From Agromyces ramosus (GTDB lineage Bacteria; Actinomycetota; Actinomycetes; Actinomycetales; Microbacteriaceae): 64,000 nucleotides of DNA. Shown here piece by piece: positions 41,485-50,124 of the stretch. Made by a program: the position numbers and the translations under genes. Every line of letters begins with the position of its first letter. Position 1 is the stretch's first letter. The DNA lies in assembly GCF_004216665.1 (NCBI RefSeq), contig NZ_SGWY01000001.1, forward strand, positions 186,001-250,000. Reading direction: 5' to 3'. Below the pieces are notes generated by a model. The model saw only the letters and a program-made list of their open reading frames with translations. It was not told the origin of the DNA and did no database searches.

Positions 41485-42735
41485 TCATTCGAGGGGAACT
41501 GCGGGGGCGGGGAGGATCTCGATGATCGTATCGTCTCCGAGGTCGAGGCTGGTGCCCGGTCCCACGACGATCGATTCGCCGGAACGCAGGCGACGCGAAC
41601 CGGACGGGCCCCGCACGATCGTGCCGTTGGTCGACCTGAGATCGGTCGCCACCACACGGGAGCCCTCGAGTCGGAGCTCGAGGTGCGTGCCCGACACGAC
41701 GGCGCGCGGAGACGGCACCACGACGAGCTCCGGCGATCCTCCCAGGGCGTGGGGGATGCGCGGGGCGAGCGGCCGTCGGCCGATGAGCACCGGGCCGGTC
41801 ACCGGATGCACCGGGCCGTCGCCGATGCGGTACGCGGGCGCCTGCATCGACGGCTCGACGGGCGTCCCGGGCGGCGCGGGCATCCCCGACGCGGGCGCCG
41901 CGGGCGTCCCCGACGCGGGCGGTCGCGGCGGCGCCGGTGCCGGCGCCGCGCGCGCGGTGGAGGACGAGGGCGATCCGGGTGACCGCCGGGCGTCGGCGGC
42001 GGGCGGCGGCAGCGATGCTGCGGCCGCGGCGGCGGCGGCGGCGGCGGCAGCGGCGATCGCGGCGAGGTCGACGGGCACGGTCGCCGTCGGCGGGCCGGCG
42101 ATCAGCCCGGTGCCGATCGGACGCGGCGAGCGCCCGACGAGCTCGGCATCGGGGGTCGGGATCGGCGCCGTCGTCGGCGTCGCCGCCACCGGTCGGCCGC
42201 GTGGCATCAGGATGGTGTCGGCATCGGCGGCCGAGGGATCCGGTCGTCGCGGCATCGCCGCCGACGCCCACTCCACCGCCGACGCCCGGAGGCTCGCGCG
42301 CGCGTGGGGCACCGCGTCGTCCGCCTCGCCGAGCCGGCCGAGCGGTGCCTCCGCCGCCGTGACCCTGATGCCGACGACGGCGCCGAACTCGGCGAGGTGC
42401 CATGGCCGGATGCCCCGGGAGTCGAAGCGCCGCGTGCCCCCGGGAGAGGCCAGGTCGACGACCGCGTCGCCGCGCACGACGGCCGTGACCTCCGACGTGT
42501 CGGTGCCCGGCCACCACACCAGCGCGAAGGATTCCACCGGCTGGCTGCCGCCGAGCGGGACGAGGCCGACGAGCGACTCGATCGACACGTTGCCATCGGC
42601 GGCCGCCGTCGCCAGCGCGGCGAGGCAGGGACCGGGTGCCGGAGCCGCGATGGCGGCGATGAACCGGTCGCCGACCACGACGTCCCAGGCGCGTGCCCCG
42701 AGAACGGCGGCGCTCGTGACGGTTCCGGCGACCAT
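41485..42735 (-). CDS. FHA domain protein with long Ala/Pro-rich linker
   Basis: This is a 416-residue cytoplasmic protein. The N-terminal 150 residues form a globular domain that I do not recognise (includes VVGDRFIAAIAAPAPG and PVESFALVWWPG). A linker of about 150 residues is rich in Ala, Pro and Gly and includes a long poly-Ala run encoded by GGC repeats. The C-terminal FHA domain has LIGRRPLAPRIP, VVSGTHLEL and STNGTIVRG, with the usual Arg, Ser, His and Asn positions. It is the first gene of the nine-gene block. The composition resembles FHA scaffold proteins, such as those near kinase-phosphatase pairs. A CAGACT hexamer 7 bases upstream may be its -10 box. Confidence 0.85.
   Translation of the reverse strand: MVAGTVTSAAVLGARAWDVVVGDRFIAAIAAPAPGPCLAALATAAADGNVSIESLVGLVPLGGSQPVESFALVWWPGTDTSEVTAVVRGDAVVDLASPGGTRRFDSRGIRPWHLAEFGAVVGIRVTAAEAPLGRLGEADDAVPHARASLRASAVEWASAAMPRRPDPSAADADTILMPRGRPVAATPTTAPIPTPDAELVGRSPRPIGTGLIAGPPTATVPVDLAAIAAAAAAAAAAAAASLPPPAADARRSPGSPSSSTARAAPAPAPPRPPASGTPAAPASGMPAPPGTPVEPSMQAPAYRIGDGPVHPVTGPVLIGRRPLAPRIPHALGGSPELVVVPSPRAVVSGTHLELRLEGSRVVATDLRSTNGTIVRGPSGSRRLRSGESIVVGPGTSLDLGDDTIIEILPAPAVPLE
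42028..42048. repeat. GGC trinucleotide repeat (poly-Ala coding)
   Basis: Seven consecutive GGC units on the plus strand encode part of the poly-alanine run in the FHA protein linker. Length variation by slippage is possible. Confidence 0.7.
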
Positions 42736-42768
42736 GTCGACCAGTCTGGCACCGCCGCGACGACGGCG

Positions 42769-44202
42769 TCAGCCGATGCGGCTCATCACGTGCTTGATGC
42801 GCGTGTAGTCCTCGAACCCGTAGTTCGAGAGGTCCTTGCCGTAGCCCGAGTGCTTGAATCCGCCGTGGGGCATGTCGGACACGAACGGGATGTGCGTGTT
42901 GATCCAGACGCAGCCGAAGTCGAGGTGCTTGGCGAAGCGCATCGCGCGGGTGTGGTCGCTCGTCCAGGCGGATGCCGCGAGGGCGTAGTCCACGCCGTTG
43001 GCCATGGCGAGCGCCTCCGCGTCGTCGCGGAACGACTGCACGGTGAGGACGGGCCCGAAGATCTCCCGCTGCACCGCCTCGTCGTCCTGCCGCAGCCCGG
43101 TGACCACGGTGGCCTCCCAGAAGTAGCCGCGGCTCCCCTGCCGCCGGCCTCCGATTGCGATGTCGGCGTGCGCGGGCAGCCGGTCGATGAAGCCCGACAC
43201 GTGCGCGAGCTGGTTCGCGTTGTTGAGCGGGCCGTAGAGGACGCCGTCCTCGCGCGGGCCCCCGGTGCGCGCGTTGGAGGCGGTCGCGGCGGCGAGCATG
43301 GAGACGAACTCGTCGTGGACGGACTCGTGCACGATCACGCGGGTGGCGGCGGTGCAGTCCTGGCCGGCGTTGAAGTAGGCGGCGGCGACGATGCCCTCGG
43401 CCGCCCCCTGGAGGTCGGCATCGGCGAACACGATCGCGGGCGCCTTGCCGCCGAGCTCGAGGTGCACGCGCTTCAGGTCGGATGCCGCCGCCCGGGCGAC
43501 CTCCATCCCCGCGCGGACGGACCCCGTGATGGCAACCATCTGGGGGGTCGGATGCTCGAGGAGCGCCGCGCCCGTGCCGCGGTCGCCGGTGACCACGTTG
43601 AGCACGCCGGCCGGCAGGAACTCGGCGGCCACCTCGGCGAGCCTGAGCGTCGACAGGGGCGTGGTGTCCGAGGGCTTCAGCACCACGGTGTTGCCGGCGG
43701 CGATCGCCGGCGCGACCTTCCAGACCGCCATGTTGAGCGGGTAGTTCCACGGCGTGACCTGGCCGACGACGCCGATCGGCTCCCGGCGCACGAACGACGT
43801 GTGGCCGGCGAGGTACTCGCCCGCCGAACGGCCCTCCAGGTTCCGTGCGGCGCCCGCGAAGAAGCGGAGCTGGTCGACCGACTGCATGATCTCGTCGGCG
43901 ACGAGCGTGGCGCGTGGCTTGCCGGTGTCCTGCGACTCGAGGTCGGCGAACTCCTCGGCCCGCGACTCCATCGCGTCCGCGATGCGGAAGAGGGCGAGCT
44001 GCCGTTCGGAGGGTGCGACCTGCCCCCAGGTCTCGAAGGCGTCGGATGCCGCGCGGTACGCGTGGTCGAGGTCGGCCTCGGTGGCGACGGGCGAGACGCC
44101 GTAGACCTCCTCCGTGGCGGGGTCGATCAGGTCCTGTCCCGTGTCGCCACGCGCCTCGACGTAGTCGCCGTCGATGAAGTTGCGGAGTGTTCCACTGCTC
44201 AT
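42769..44202 (-). CDS. Gamma-aminobutyraldehyde dehydrogenase-like aldehyde dehydrogenase
   Basis: This 477-residue ALDH has the NAD-binding PWNYPLNMAVWKVAPAIAAG, the catalytic Glu in HLELGGKAPAIVF, and the nucleophile in FNAGQDCTAATRVIV. The NAGQDCTAATR sequence and length match PatD/YdcW-type enzymes that oxidise 4-aminobutyraldehyde to GABA. The start MSSGTLRNF at 44202 has GAGGA upstream; a longer frame without that site exists. It is divergent from an AsnC/Lrp regulator and followed, in the other direction, by putrescine aminotransferase- and oxidase-like genes, which would make its substrate. It completes a putrescine to GABA route that gabT (18.1 kb) can continue. Confidence 0.9.
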   Translation of the reverse strand: MSSGTLRNFIDGDYVEARGDTGQDLIDPATEEVYGVSPVATEADLDHAYRAASDAFETWGQVAPSERQLALFRIADAMESRAEEFADLESQDTGKPRATLVADEIMQSVDQLRFFAGAARNLEGRSAGEYLAGHTSFVRREPIGVVGQVTPWNYPLNMAVWKVAPAIAAGNTVVLKPSDTTPLSTLRLAEVAAEFLPAGVLNVVTGDRGTGAALLEHPTPQMVAITGSVRAGMEVARAAASDLKRVHLELGGKAPAIVFADADLQGAAEGIVAAAYFNAGQDCTAATRVIVHESVHDEFVSMLAAATASNARTGGPREDGVLYGPLNNANQLAHVSGFIDRLPAHADIAIGGRRQGSRGYFWEATVVTGLRQDDEAVQREIFGPVLTVQSFRDDAEALAMANGVDYALAASAWTSDHTRAMRFAKHLDFGCVWINTHIPFVSDMPHGGFKHSGYGKDLSNYGFEDYTRIKHVMSRIG

Positions 44203-44291
44203 GGGTGTCGATCCTCGAACTCGTGCGCTCGGCGCGACGCGCGCGCCCGGCGCCCTGGCCGGCACCGTGCGCCCATGGTACGGGCGATTGC

Positions 44292-44308
44292 TCGCTCGAG
44301 GCGAGCGA
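44292..44308. promoter_or_regulatory. Palindrome in divergent regulator/ALDH intergenic region
   Basis: TCGCTCG-AGG-CGAGCGA is a perfect 7-bp inverted repeat with a 3-base centre in the 188-base gap between the ALDH and AsnC/Lrp genes. It is a candidate operator for that regulator. The gap also has an AT-rich section at about 44308-44345. Confidence 0.4.
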
Positions 44309-44377
44309 ATGCATTGGAATCAGTTGTGAAGGGCGCGGATTTCGACGGAATCGCTTGCCTGCGGCATCCGGCGCTGA

Positions 44378-44383
44378 CACAAT
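44378..44383 (+). promoter_or_regulatory. -10 box of AsnC/Lrp regulator gene
   Basis: CACAAT ends seven bases before ATG 44391 with no Shine-Dalgarno site, which suggests a leaderless mRNA. Confidence 0.4.
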
Positions 44384-44390
44384 CGAACGC

Positions 44391-44873
44391 ATGACGAACG
44401 CCGCACGCTCCGCCGCCGCGCGGCCGGTGCACCTCGACGATGTCTCGAAGGCCATCATCGAGCAGCTCCAGGCCGACGGCCGGCGATCCTACGCCGACAT
44501 CGGCAAGGCGGTCGGCCTCTCGGAGGCGGCCGTGCGCCAGCGCGTGCAGCGACTCACCGAATCGGGCGTGATGCAGATCGTGGCGGTGACCGATCCGATG
44601 CAGCTCGGGTTCACCCGCCAGGCGATGATCGGCATCCGCGCGGGCGGCGACACCCGTGAGCTCGCCGAGCGGCTCGCGGAGATCCCGGAGCTCGACTACG
44701 TGGTGCTGACCGCCGGGAGCTTCGACCTCCTGGCCGAGGTGGTGTGCGAGAACGACGAAGAGCTCATCACGCTCCTGAACACCCGCATCCGCAACCTGCC
44801 CGGGGTGCAGAGCACCGAGACGTTCGTCTACCTGAAGCTGCAGAAGCAGTTCTACAACTGGGGCACCCGATGA
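44391..44873 (+). CDS. AsnC/Lrp family transcriptional regulator
   Basis: This 160-residue protein has an N-terminal AsnC helix-turn-helix (LDDVSKAIIEQLQADGRRSYADIGKAVGLSEAAVRQRVQRL). Its C-terminal RAM ligand-binding/oligomerisation domain has the pattern VLTAGSFDLLAEVVCENDEEL. Family members bind small amino compounds and wrap DNA as octamers. The position between the divergent ALDH and the aminotransferase/oxidase pair makes it the probable local regulator of putrescine catabolism. The aminotransferase gene begins 28 bases downstream behind its own ribosome site. The C-terminal tail FVYLKLQKQFYNWGTR is conserved in regulators of this context as far as I recall. Confidence 0.9.
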   Translation: MTNAARSAAARPVHLDDVSKAIIEQLQADGRRSYADIGKAVGLSEAAVRQRVQRLTESGVMQIVAVTDPMQLGFTRQAMIGIRAGGDTRELAERLAEIPELDYVVLTAGSFDLLAEVVCENDEELITLLNTRIRNLPGVQSTETFVYLKLQKQFYNWGTR

Positions 44874-44901
44874 GCGGGCGCTCCTCCATAGGAGGACAGA
44901 G

Positions 44902-46317
44902 ATGACCACCCTCGACACGCCGACGAGCCTCGAAGCGACCGGCTACGACAACGCCGACCTGCAGCAGAAGGCGAAGGATCACCTCTGGATGCACTTCGCC
45001 CGCCAGTCCACGATGGAGACGTCGGGCGTCCCGATCATCACGCGCGGCGAGGGCCACCACATCTTCGACGTCGAGGGGCGGAAGTACTTCGACGGCCTCT
45101 CGGGCCTGTTCGTGGTGAACGCCGGTCACGGGCGCGCCCGGCTCGCCGAGGTCGCGGCCAAGCAGGCCGAGCAGCTCGCGTTCTTCCCGATCTGGTCGTA
45201 CGCGCACCCGTCGGCCATCGAGCTCGCCGACCGGCTGGCCGGCTACGCGCCGGGCGACCTCAACCGGGTGTTCTTCTCCACCGGCGGCGGCGAGGCCGTC
45301 GAGACCGCGTTCAAGCTCGCCAAGTACTACTGGAAGCTCAAGGGCCAGCCGACCAAGCACAAGGTGATCTCGCGCGCGGTCGCCTACCACGGCACGCCGC
45401 AGGGCGCCCTGGCGATCACCGGCATCCCGGCGATGAAGGCGATGTTCGAGCCGCTCACGCCCGGCGGATTCCGTGTGCCGAACACCAACTTCTATCGCGC
45501 AGCCGAGGTCGGCGCACCGGCCGACGACCTCGAGGCCTTCGGCCTCTGGGCGGCCAACCGCATCGAGGAGATGATCCTGTTCGAGGGCCCCGAGACGGTC
45601 GCTGCGGTGTTCCTCGAACCGGTGCAGAACTCGGGCGGCTGCTTCCCGCCGCCCCCCGGCTACTTCCAGCGGGTGCGCGAGATCTGCGACCAGTACGACG
45701 TCCTGCTCGTCTCCGACGAGGTGATCTGCGCATTCGGCCGCATCGGGCACACGTTCGCGTGCGACGCGTACGGCTACGTGCCCGACATGATCACGTGCGC
45801 CAAGGCGATGACGTCGGGCTACTCCCCGATCGGCGCCACGATCGTGTCGGAGAAGATCTACGAGCCGTTCGCCACCGGCAACACGTCGTTCTACCACGGG
45901 TACACCTTCGGCGGGCACCCGGTGTCGGCCGCGGTCGCGCTCGAGAACCTCGACATCTTCGAGGAGGAGGGGCTGAACGAGCGCGTCCGGGTGAACTCCC
46001 CCCTGTTCCGCGCCGAGCTCGAGAAGCTCCTCGACCTGCCGATCGTCGGCGACGTGCGCGGCGACGGGTACTTCTTCGGCATCGAGCTCGTCAAGGACAC
46101 GGCGACCAAGGAGACCTTCGACGACGACGAGTCCGAGCGGCTGCTGCGCGGATTCCTGTCGAAGGCGCTCTTCGACGCGGGCCTGTACTGCCGCGCCGAT
46201 GACCGGGGCGACCCCGTGATCCAACTGGCGCCGCCGCTCACGATCGGCGTACCGGAGTTCCAGGAGATCGAGCAGATCCTGCGCTCCGTGCTCACCGAAG
46301 CCTCCAACCGCCTCTGA
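44902..46317 (+). CDS. Class-III aminotransferase, putrescine--pyruvate (SpuC-like)
   Basis: This is a 471-residue PLP enzyme. It has FSTGGGEAVETAFKLAKYY, AYHGTPQGALAITG, the PLP-Asp in VLLVSDEVICAFGRIG and the PLP lysine in ITCAKAMTSGYSPIG. The opening (DHLWMHFARQST) and overall pattern match omega-transaminases of the SpuC/putrescine type, which use pyruvate as amino acceptor. The ATG at 44902 follows AGGAGGAC. The FAD oxidoreductase gene overlaps its stop by one base (TGATG). The product 4-aminobutyraldehyde would feed the ALDH encoded nearby. Other diamines or beta-alanine remain possible substrates. Confidence 0.86.
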   Translation: MTTLDTPTSLEATGYDNADLQQKAKDHLWMHFARQSTMETSGVPIITRGEGHHIFDVEGRKYFDGLSGLFVVNAGHGRARLAEVAAKQAEQLAFFPIWSYAHPSAIELADRLAGYAPGDLNRVFFSTGGGEAVETAFKLAKYYWKLKGQPTKHKVISRAVAYHGTPQGALAITGIPAMKAMFEPLTPGGFRVPNTNFYRAAEVGAPADDLEAFGLWAANRIEEMILFEGPETVAAVFLEPVQNSGGCFPPPPGYFQRVREICDQYDVLLVSDEVICAFGRIGHTFACDAYGYVPDMITCAKAMTSGYSPIGATIVSEKIYEPFATGNTSFYHGYTFGGHPVSAAVALENLDIFEEEGLNERVRVNSPLFRAELEKLLDLPIVGDVRGDGYFFGIELVKDTATKETFDDDESERLLRGFLSKALFDAGLYCRADDRGDPVIQLAPPLTIGVPEFQEIEQILRSVLTEASNRL

Positions 46318-47762
46318 TGGCGGGAGCCCACCAGACGACCGACGGCGCATCCGCCACCTACCGCCGCTCGAGCTTCTGGCTGGATGACCTCGTCCGCTCG
46401 GGACGAGACGACCTCGTGCCTCGCGCGCCGCTCGCGGCCGATGCACGGTTCGACGTCTGCATCGTCGGCGGCGGCCTGACCGGGCTGTGGACGGCGTACT
46501 CGCTGGCGAAGGCCGACCCCCGCCTGCGCATCGCCGTGCTCGAGCGCGAGATCGCCGGCTTCGGCGCGTCGGGCCGGAACGGCGGCTGGTGCTCGGCGCT
46601 GTTCCCACGGTCTCCCGGATCGCTCGAACGCCGGCACGGGTTCGACGCGACGGTCGCGATGCGGCGTGCGATGGTCGACACGGTCGACGAGGTCGGTCGA
46701 GTCGCGCGAACCGAGGGCATCGAATGCGACTTCGAGCGGGGCGGGACGGTGGTCTTCGCCCGCAACGACGTGCAGCGCGACTTCGCGACGGCGGACGTCG
46801 CGGAGCTGCGGCGGTTCGGGGTCGACCGCCCCGACTACTGGGACCAGCGCACGGTCGGGTCCCGGTTCGGGGCGACCGGCCTCGACGGCGACGCGCCCGG
46901 TGCGATGTTCGATCCGGCCTGCGCGAGGCTCCACCCCGCGAAGCTCGTCCGGGGCCTCGCCGAGGTGGTCGAACGGCTCGGCGTCGTCCTCTTCGAGCGC
47001 ACCGAGGTCATCGACTGGGCGGCGGGGAGCGTGCGATTCCGCGGGGTCGACTCGGGCGTCGAGGGCTCCGTGGCCGCGAGGCACGTCATCATCGCGCTCG
47101 AGGGCTACGGCTCCCAGCGGCCGAGGGTGCGTCGACGCATCCTGCCGCTCTACTCGCTCATGATCGCGACCGAGCCGCTGGATGATGCGATCTGGGACGA
47201 GATCGGTATCGAGCACGGCCAGACGTTCAGCGACTACCGCCACCTGCTCATCTACGGCCAGCGCACCGCAGACAACCGCTTCGCCTTCGGTGGCCGAGGC
47301 GCCCGGTACCACTGGGGCAGCACCGTGGATCCGGCGTTCGAGCGCGTCGACCAGGTGTTCGATCACCTGCACGGAGTCCTGCGCGACCTCTTCCCCGCGA
47401 TCGGCGACGCGGCCGTCACGCACCGTTGGGGCGGCCCGCTCGGGGTCGCGCGGGACTGGCACGCCACCGCGAGCTACAACCCGAAGACCGGTGTCGGCTT
47501 CGCGGGAGGGTACGTGGGCGACGGGCTCTCGACGACGAACCTCGCCGGTCGCACCCTGGCCGACCTCGTGCTGGGTCGCGACTCCGAGCTGACGGCCCTG
47601 CCGTGGGCGAATCATCGCTCTCCCCTGTGGGAGCCGGAGCCGCTCCGCTTCGCGGGCGCGAACCTCGGGATCCTCGGCATGCAGTTCGCCGACCTCGAGG
47701 AGCGCATCACCCGCCGCCCCTCGGTCACCGCGCGGCTGCTCGCCCCGCTCACCGGTCACTGA
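46317..47762 (+). CDS. FAD-dependent oxidoreductase (gamma-glutamylputrescine oxidase-like)
   Basis: This 481-residue DAO-family flavoprotein has the dinucleotide motif VCIVGGGLTGLWTAYSLAK, then REIAGFGASGRNGGWCSALF, which is typical of PuuB-like amine oxidases, and the C-terminal FAD segment GVGFAGGYVGDGLSTTNLAGR. The family oxidises N-substituted or secondary amines, giving an aldehyde, ammonia and peroxide. Translation is coupled to the aminotransferase gene (TGATG). No gamma-glutamylputrescine synthetase (PuuA) is in the window, so the true substrate is uncertain. It ends by overlapping the convergent DUF4192 gene by 14 bases. Confidence 0.84.
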   Translation: MAGAHQTTDGASATYRRSSFWLDDLVRSGRDDLVPRAPLAADARFDVCIVGGGLTGLWTAYSLAKADPRLRIAVLEREIAGFGASGRNGGWCSALFPRSPGSLERRHGFDATVAMRRAMVDTVDEVGRVARTEGIECDFERGGTVVFARNDVQRDFATADVAELRRFGVDRPDYWDQRTVGSRFGATGLDGDAPGAMFDPACARLHPAKLVRGLAEVVERLGVVLFERTEVIDWAAGSVRFRGVDSGVEGSVAARHVIIALEGYGSQRPRVRRRILPLYSLMIATEPLDDAIWDEIGIEHGQTFSDYRHLLIYGQRTADNRFAFGGRGARYHWGSTVDPAFERVDQVFDHLHGVLRDLFPAIGDAAVTHRWGGPLGVARDWHATASYNPKTGVGFAGGYVGDGLSTTNLAGRTLADLVLGRDSELTALPWANHRSPLWEPEPLRFAGANLGILGMQFADLEERITRRPSVTARLLAPLTGH

Positions 47763-48918
47763 CGTCGCTCGCGGGGTCCGCGAACGCCCACTCGGGGAGG
47801 GCGCCGCTCCCGATGAACGCCGAGAGCAGCGACGCCATCGTGTGGCCGGGTGCGAGCGCGAGGACCTGGTCGATGAGCAACCCGGCGGCGGACCCCATGC
47901 CGAGTGCCCACGCCAGCCACGCCGCCATGCACAGCGGGCCCGGCCGGTGCTCGGCGGGTGCGTGGGCGGCGGCCCAGCGAACGAGGTCGAGCGCACGGCG
48001 GACGCGCCGATGGTCGGGCCGGACGCTCGTCTGGCCGAGCAGCAGCCGACCGAGCAGTTCGGATGCCTCGTCGGCCTCGTCGCCGTCGAGCTCGCGCCGT
48101 ACCGACTCGTCGACGGTCTCCCCTGCCTCGGCCGCCCTCGACGCCGTGGCTGCCGCGTCATCGTGCGCGAGCTCGCCGATCTGCGGTCCGAACGCCAGTT
48201 GCAGCATCATGGCGTCGCGGAAGGCGGGCCGATCGGCCAGGTGCAGGAACCAGGCCAGCCGCAGTGGCGGCTGCCCTGCCGGCTCGCCGAGCAGGAGTGT
48301 CTCGATCAGGGTGACCGGGTCGGTCGCATGGCCGAGTCGCTCGAACTGCACGACGCTGCGCTCGAGGTCGTCGAACGCCTCGAGCTCCGCCCGGACGACG
48401 CCCACGGCCGTCCCGCCGACGGCCGGCAGCCGACCGGCCTCGGCCGGCGACCCGGACGTGTGGGCGTCCGCCGGCAACCGCCTCGCGGCCGGGCTCTCGT
48501 CGATCACCTCGAGCGGGTGGCCCGCGGCCGGCGTATCGGGGTCCAGCAGCGAGCCCCAGCCGTCGGCGGCCCGGCAGAGCGCATCACGGACGCCGAAGCC
48601 GGCCTGTCCGGCCCGGCGCACCAGCATCGACAGGAGACCGCGCTCGGGCACGCCACGAGCCGCGGCGAATGTCGCATCGGTGTAGGCGATCGGCACCACC
48701 GCGTCGACGCCGGGCATGCGGCAGAGCGTTCCGATGATGGCGGAGACGAGCGCCGGCCGATCCTTGGCCCGTCGCGGCAGGTCGTGCCGGAGCACGCCGG
48801 CCGACCGTGCGCCGCGGAACGCGACGCAGACGATCGATCGCTCGGGAAGGAAGCCGGCGAGGACCGGGACGAGCGCGAGCAGGTCGTGCGCACCGGTGGC
48901 GCGGATGATGGTGGTCAT
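47749..48918 (-). CDS. DUF4192 family protein
   Basis: This 389-residue protein belongs to an actinobacterial family of unknown function. The opening region ATGAHDLLALVPVLAGFLPERSIVCVAF and the C-terminal PEHRPGPLCMAAWLAWALGMGSAAGLLIDQVLALAPGHTMA segments are characteristic (I recognise the pattern as DUF4192). It is soluble with no signal peptide. The C-terminal part looks like helical repeats. ATG 48918 is chosen over one 14 codons upstream because a GACGCT hexamer ends six bases before it. The last 14 bases overlap the convergent oxidoreductase gene. No function can be given. Confidence 0.8.
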   Translation of the reverse strand: MTTIIRATGAHDLLALVPVLAGFLPERSIVCVAFRGARSAGVLRHDLPRRAKDRPALVSAIIGTLCRMPGVDAVVPIAYTDATFAAARGVPERGLLSMLVRRAGQAGFGVRDALCRAADGWGSLLDPDTPAAGHPLEVIDESPAARRLPADAHTSGSPAEAGRLPAVGGTAVGVVRAELEAFDDLERSVVQFERLGHATDPVTLIETLLLGEPAGQPPLRLAWFLHLADRPAFRDAMMLQLAFGPQIGELAHDDAAATASRAAEAGETVDESVRRELDGDEADEASELLGRLLLGQTSVRPDHRRVRRALDLVRWAAAHAPAEHRPGPLCMAAWLAWALGMGSAAGLLIDQVLALAPGHTMASLLSAFIGSGALPEWAFADPASDVSDR

Positions 48919-49009
48919 GCGGCCAGCGTCGCGCGCGCCGCATCCGCTCGACCGGCCCACCGTCCGATCGGGCGACGGACGCCGGCATCCCCGAGGTGGG
49001 GAGGACGGG

Positions 49010-49978
49010 TCAGCGCCCCGAGAACAGCTCCGAGATCTCGGCCGTTTCCGCAGCCGTCGGCCGCCATGCGCTGCCGGCCGCGGCGTTCTGCCGGATCTGC
49101 TCGGGGCGCGTCGTGCCCGCGATCACGCTCGCCATGGCCGGCTGCGCGAGCAGCCAGCCGAACGTGGCCTCCAGCATCGTGATGTCCCGCTGCTCCGCGA
49201 AGGCGCGGTAGCGGTCGAGCAGGTCCCACGGTGCGTCATCGACGAGGTGACGGCGCTGGCGCATGATGCGCGTGTCGGCGGGATGGTCGTCGCGCCGGAA
49301 CTTGCCGGTGAGCAACCCGTTCTGCAGCGGGAAGTACGGGAGGAAGCCGAGTCCGAAGTGGCGGACGGCGGGCAGCACCTCGGCTTCGGCCCCGCGCGAG
49401 AGGAGGTTGTACTCGTTCTGCGCGGAGACGAATCGGGTGGCGCCGAGCTCGCGGGCGACGAGCTCGGCCTCGGCGACCTGCCAGCCGCTGAGGTTCGAAT
49501 GGCCGAGGTAGCGCACCTTTCCGTCGCGCACGAGATCGTCGAGCGCCGCGATCGTCTCGTCGATCGGCGTGGAGGGGTCGGGCGTGTGGAGCTGGTAGAG
49601 GTCGATCCAGTCGGTCTGGAGGCGCCGCAGCGAGCCCTCAACGGCGAGGCGGATGTACCGGCGGGAGCCCCGCGCTCCCCACGCGGGCAGCGGCGACGGC
49701 AGGCTCGCGTGCCCGAACTTCGTGGCGATCACGACCTCGTCGCGCCGACCGCGCAGCGCCTCGCCGAGGAGCGTCTCGCTGAGCCCGTACTCGCGCCCGT
49801 AGATGTCGGCGGTGTCGATGAGGTTGACGCCGGCGTCGAGTGCCGCGGCGACCACTTCGTTCGTGCCGTCCTGCGACTCCGTCGCCGTTCCGGCGCGGCC
49901 GAAGTTGTTCCCGCCGAGGCCGACCGCCGACACGCGGAGGCCCGAAGGTCCGAGGGAGCGGTACTCGAGTGCGGTCAT
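49010..49978 (-). CDS. Aldo/keto reductase
   Basis: This 322-residue TIM-barrel oxidoreductase shows the catalytic tetrad: Asp in NLIDTADIYGREYGLSE with Tyr following, Lys in VVIATKFG, and His in WIDLYQLHTPDP. NADPH-binding residues appear near the C-terminus (VIAGTTRPEQIRQNAAA). It reduces aldehydes or ketones; the substrate is unknown. It begins with ATG 49978, and a TAGGCT hexamer ends exactly six bases upstream, predicting a leaderless mRNA. It is divergent from the ogt-tag pair. There is no functional link with the neighbours that I can see. Confidence 0.88.
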   Translation of the reverse strand: MTALEYRSLGPSGLRVSAVGLGGNNFGRAGTATESQDGTNEVVAAALDAGVNLIDTADIYGREYGLSETLLGEALRGRRDEVVIATKFGHASLPSPLPAWGARGSRRYIRLAVEGSLRRLQTDWIDLYQLHTPDPSTPIDETIAALDDLVRDGKVRYLGHSNLSGWQVAEAELVARELGATRFVSAQNEYNLLSRGAEAEVLPAVRHFGLGFLPYFPLQNGLLTGKFRRDDHPADTRIMRQRRHLVDDAPWDLLDRYRAFAEQRDITMLEATFGWLLAQPAMASVIAGTTRPEQIRQNAAAGSAWRPTAAETAEISELFSGR

Positions 49979-49984
49979 CCGTCA

Positions 49985-49990
49985 AGCCTA
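49985..49990 (-). promoter_or_regulatory. -10 box, likely leaderless aldo/keto reductase transcript
   Basis: TAGGCT on the minus strand ends six bases before ATG 49978. Confidence 0.4.
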
Positions 49991-50112
49991 GGCGGCGGCC
50001 TCGGCGGTCCGCGAACGCGTCGATCGGGCGCGGCCTCGTCCTCCACAGGGCCCGCTTCGGCGCGAACCCGTGCGATGTCCGATTCCCGCGAGTCGATGTC
50101 GGATGCCGCGGC

Positions 50113-50118
50113 TACGCT
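50113..50118 (+). promoter_or_regulatory. -10 box, likely leaderless ogt transcript
   Basis: TACGCT ends six bases before ATG 50125. The same hexamer and spacing occur upstream of rseP. Confidence 0.45.
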
Positions 50119-50124
50119 CGAAGC

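Noticed and set aside
42021..42060. Frameshift in the poly-GGC region of the FHA gene
   Set aside because: The frame stays open on both sides and leads into an intact FHA domain; the run simply encodes alanines.
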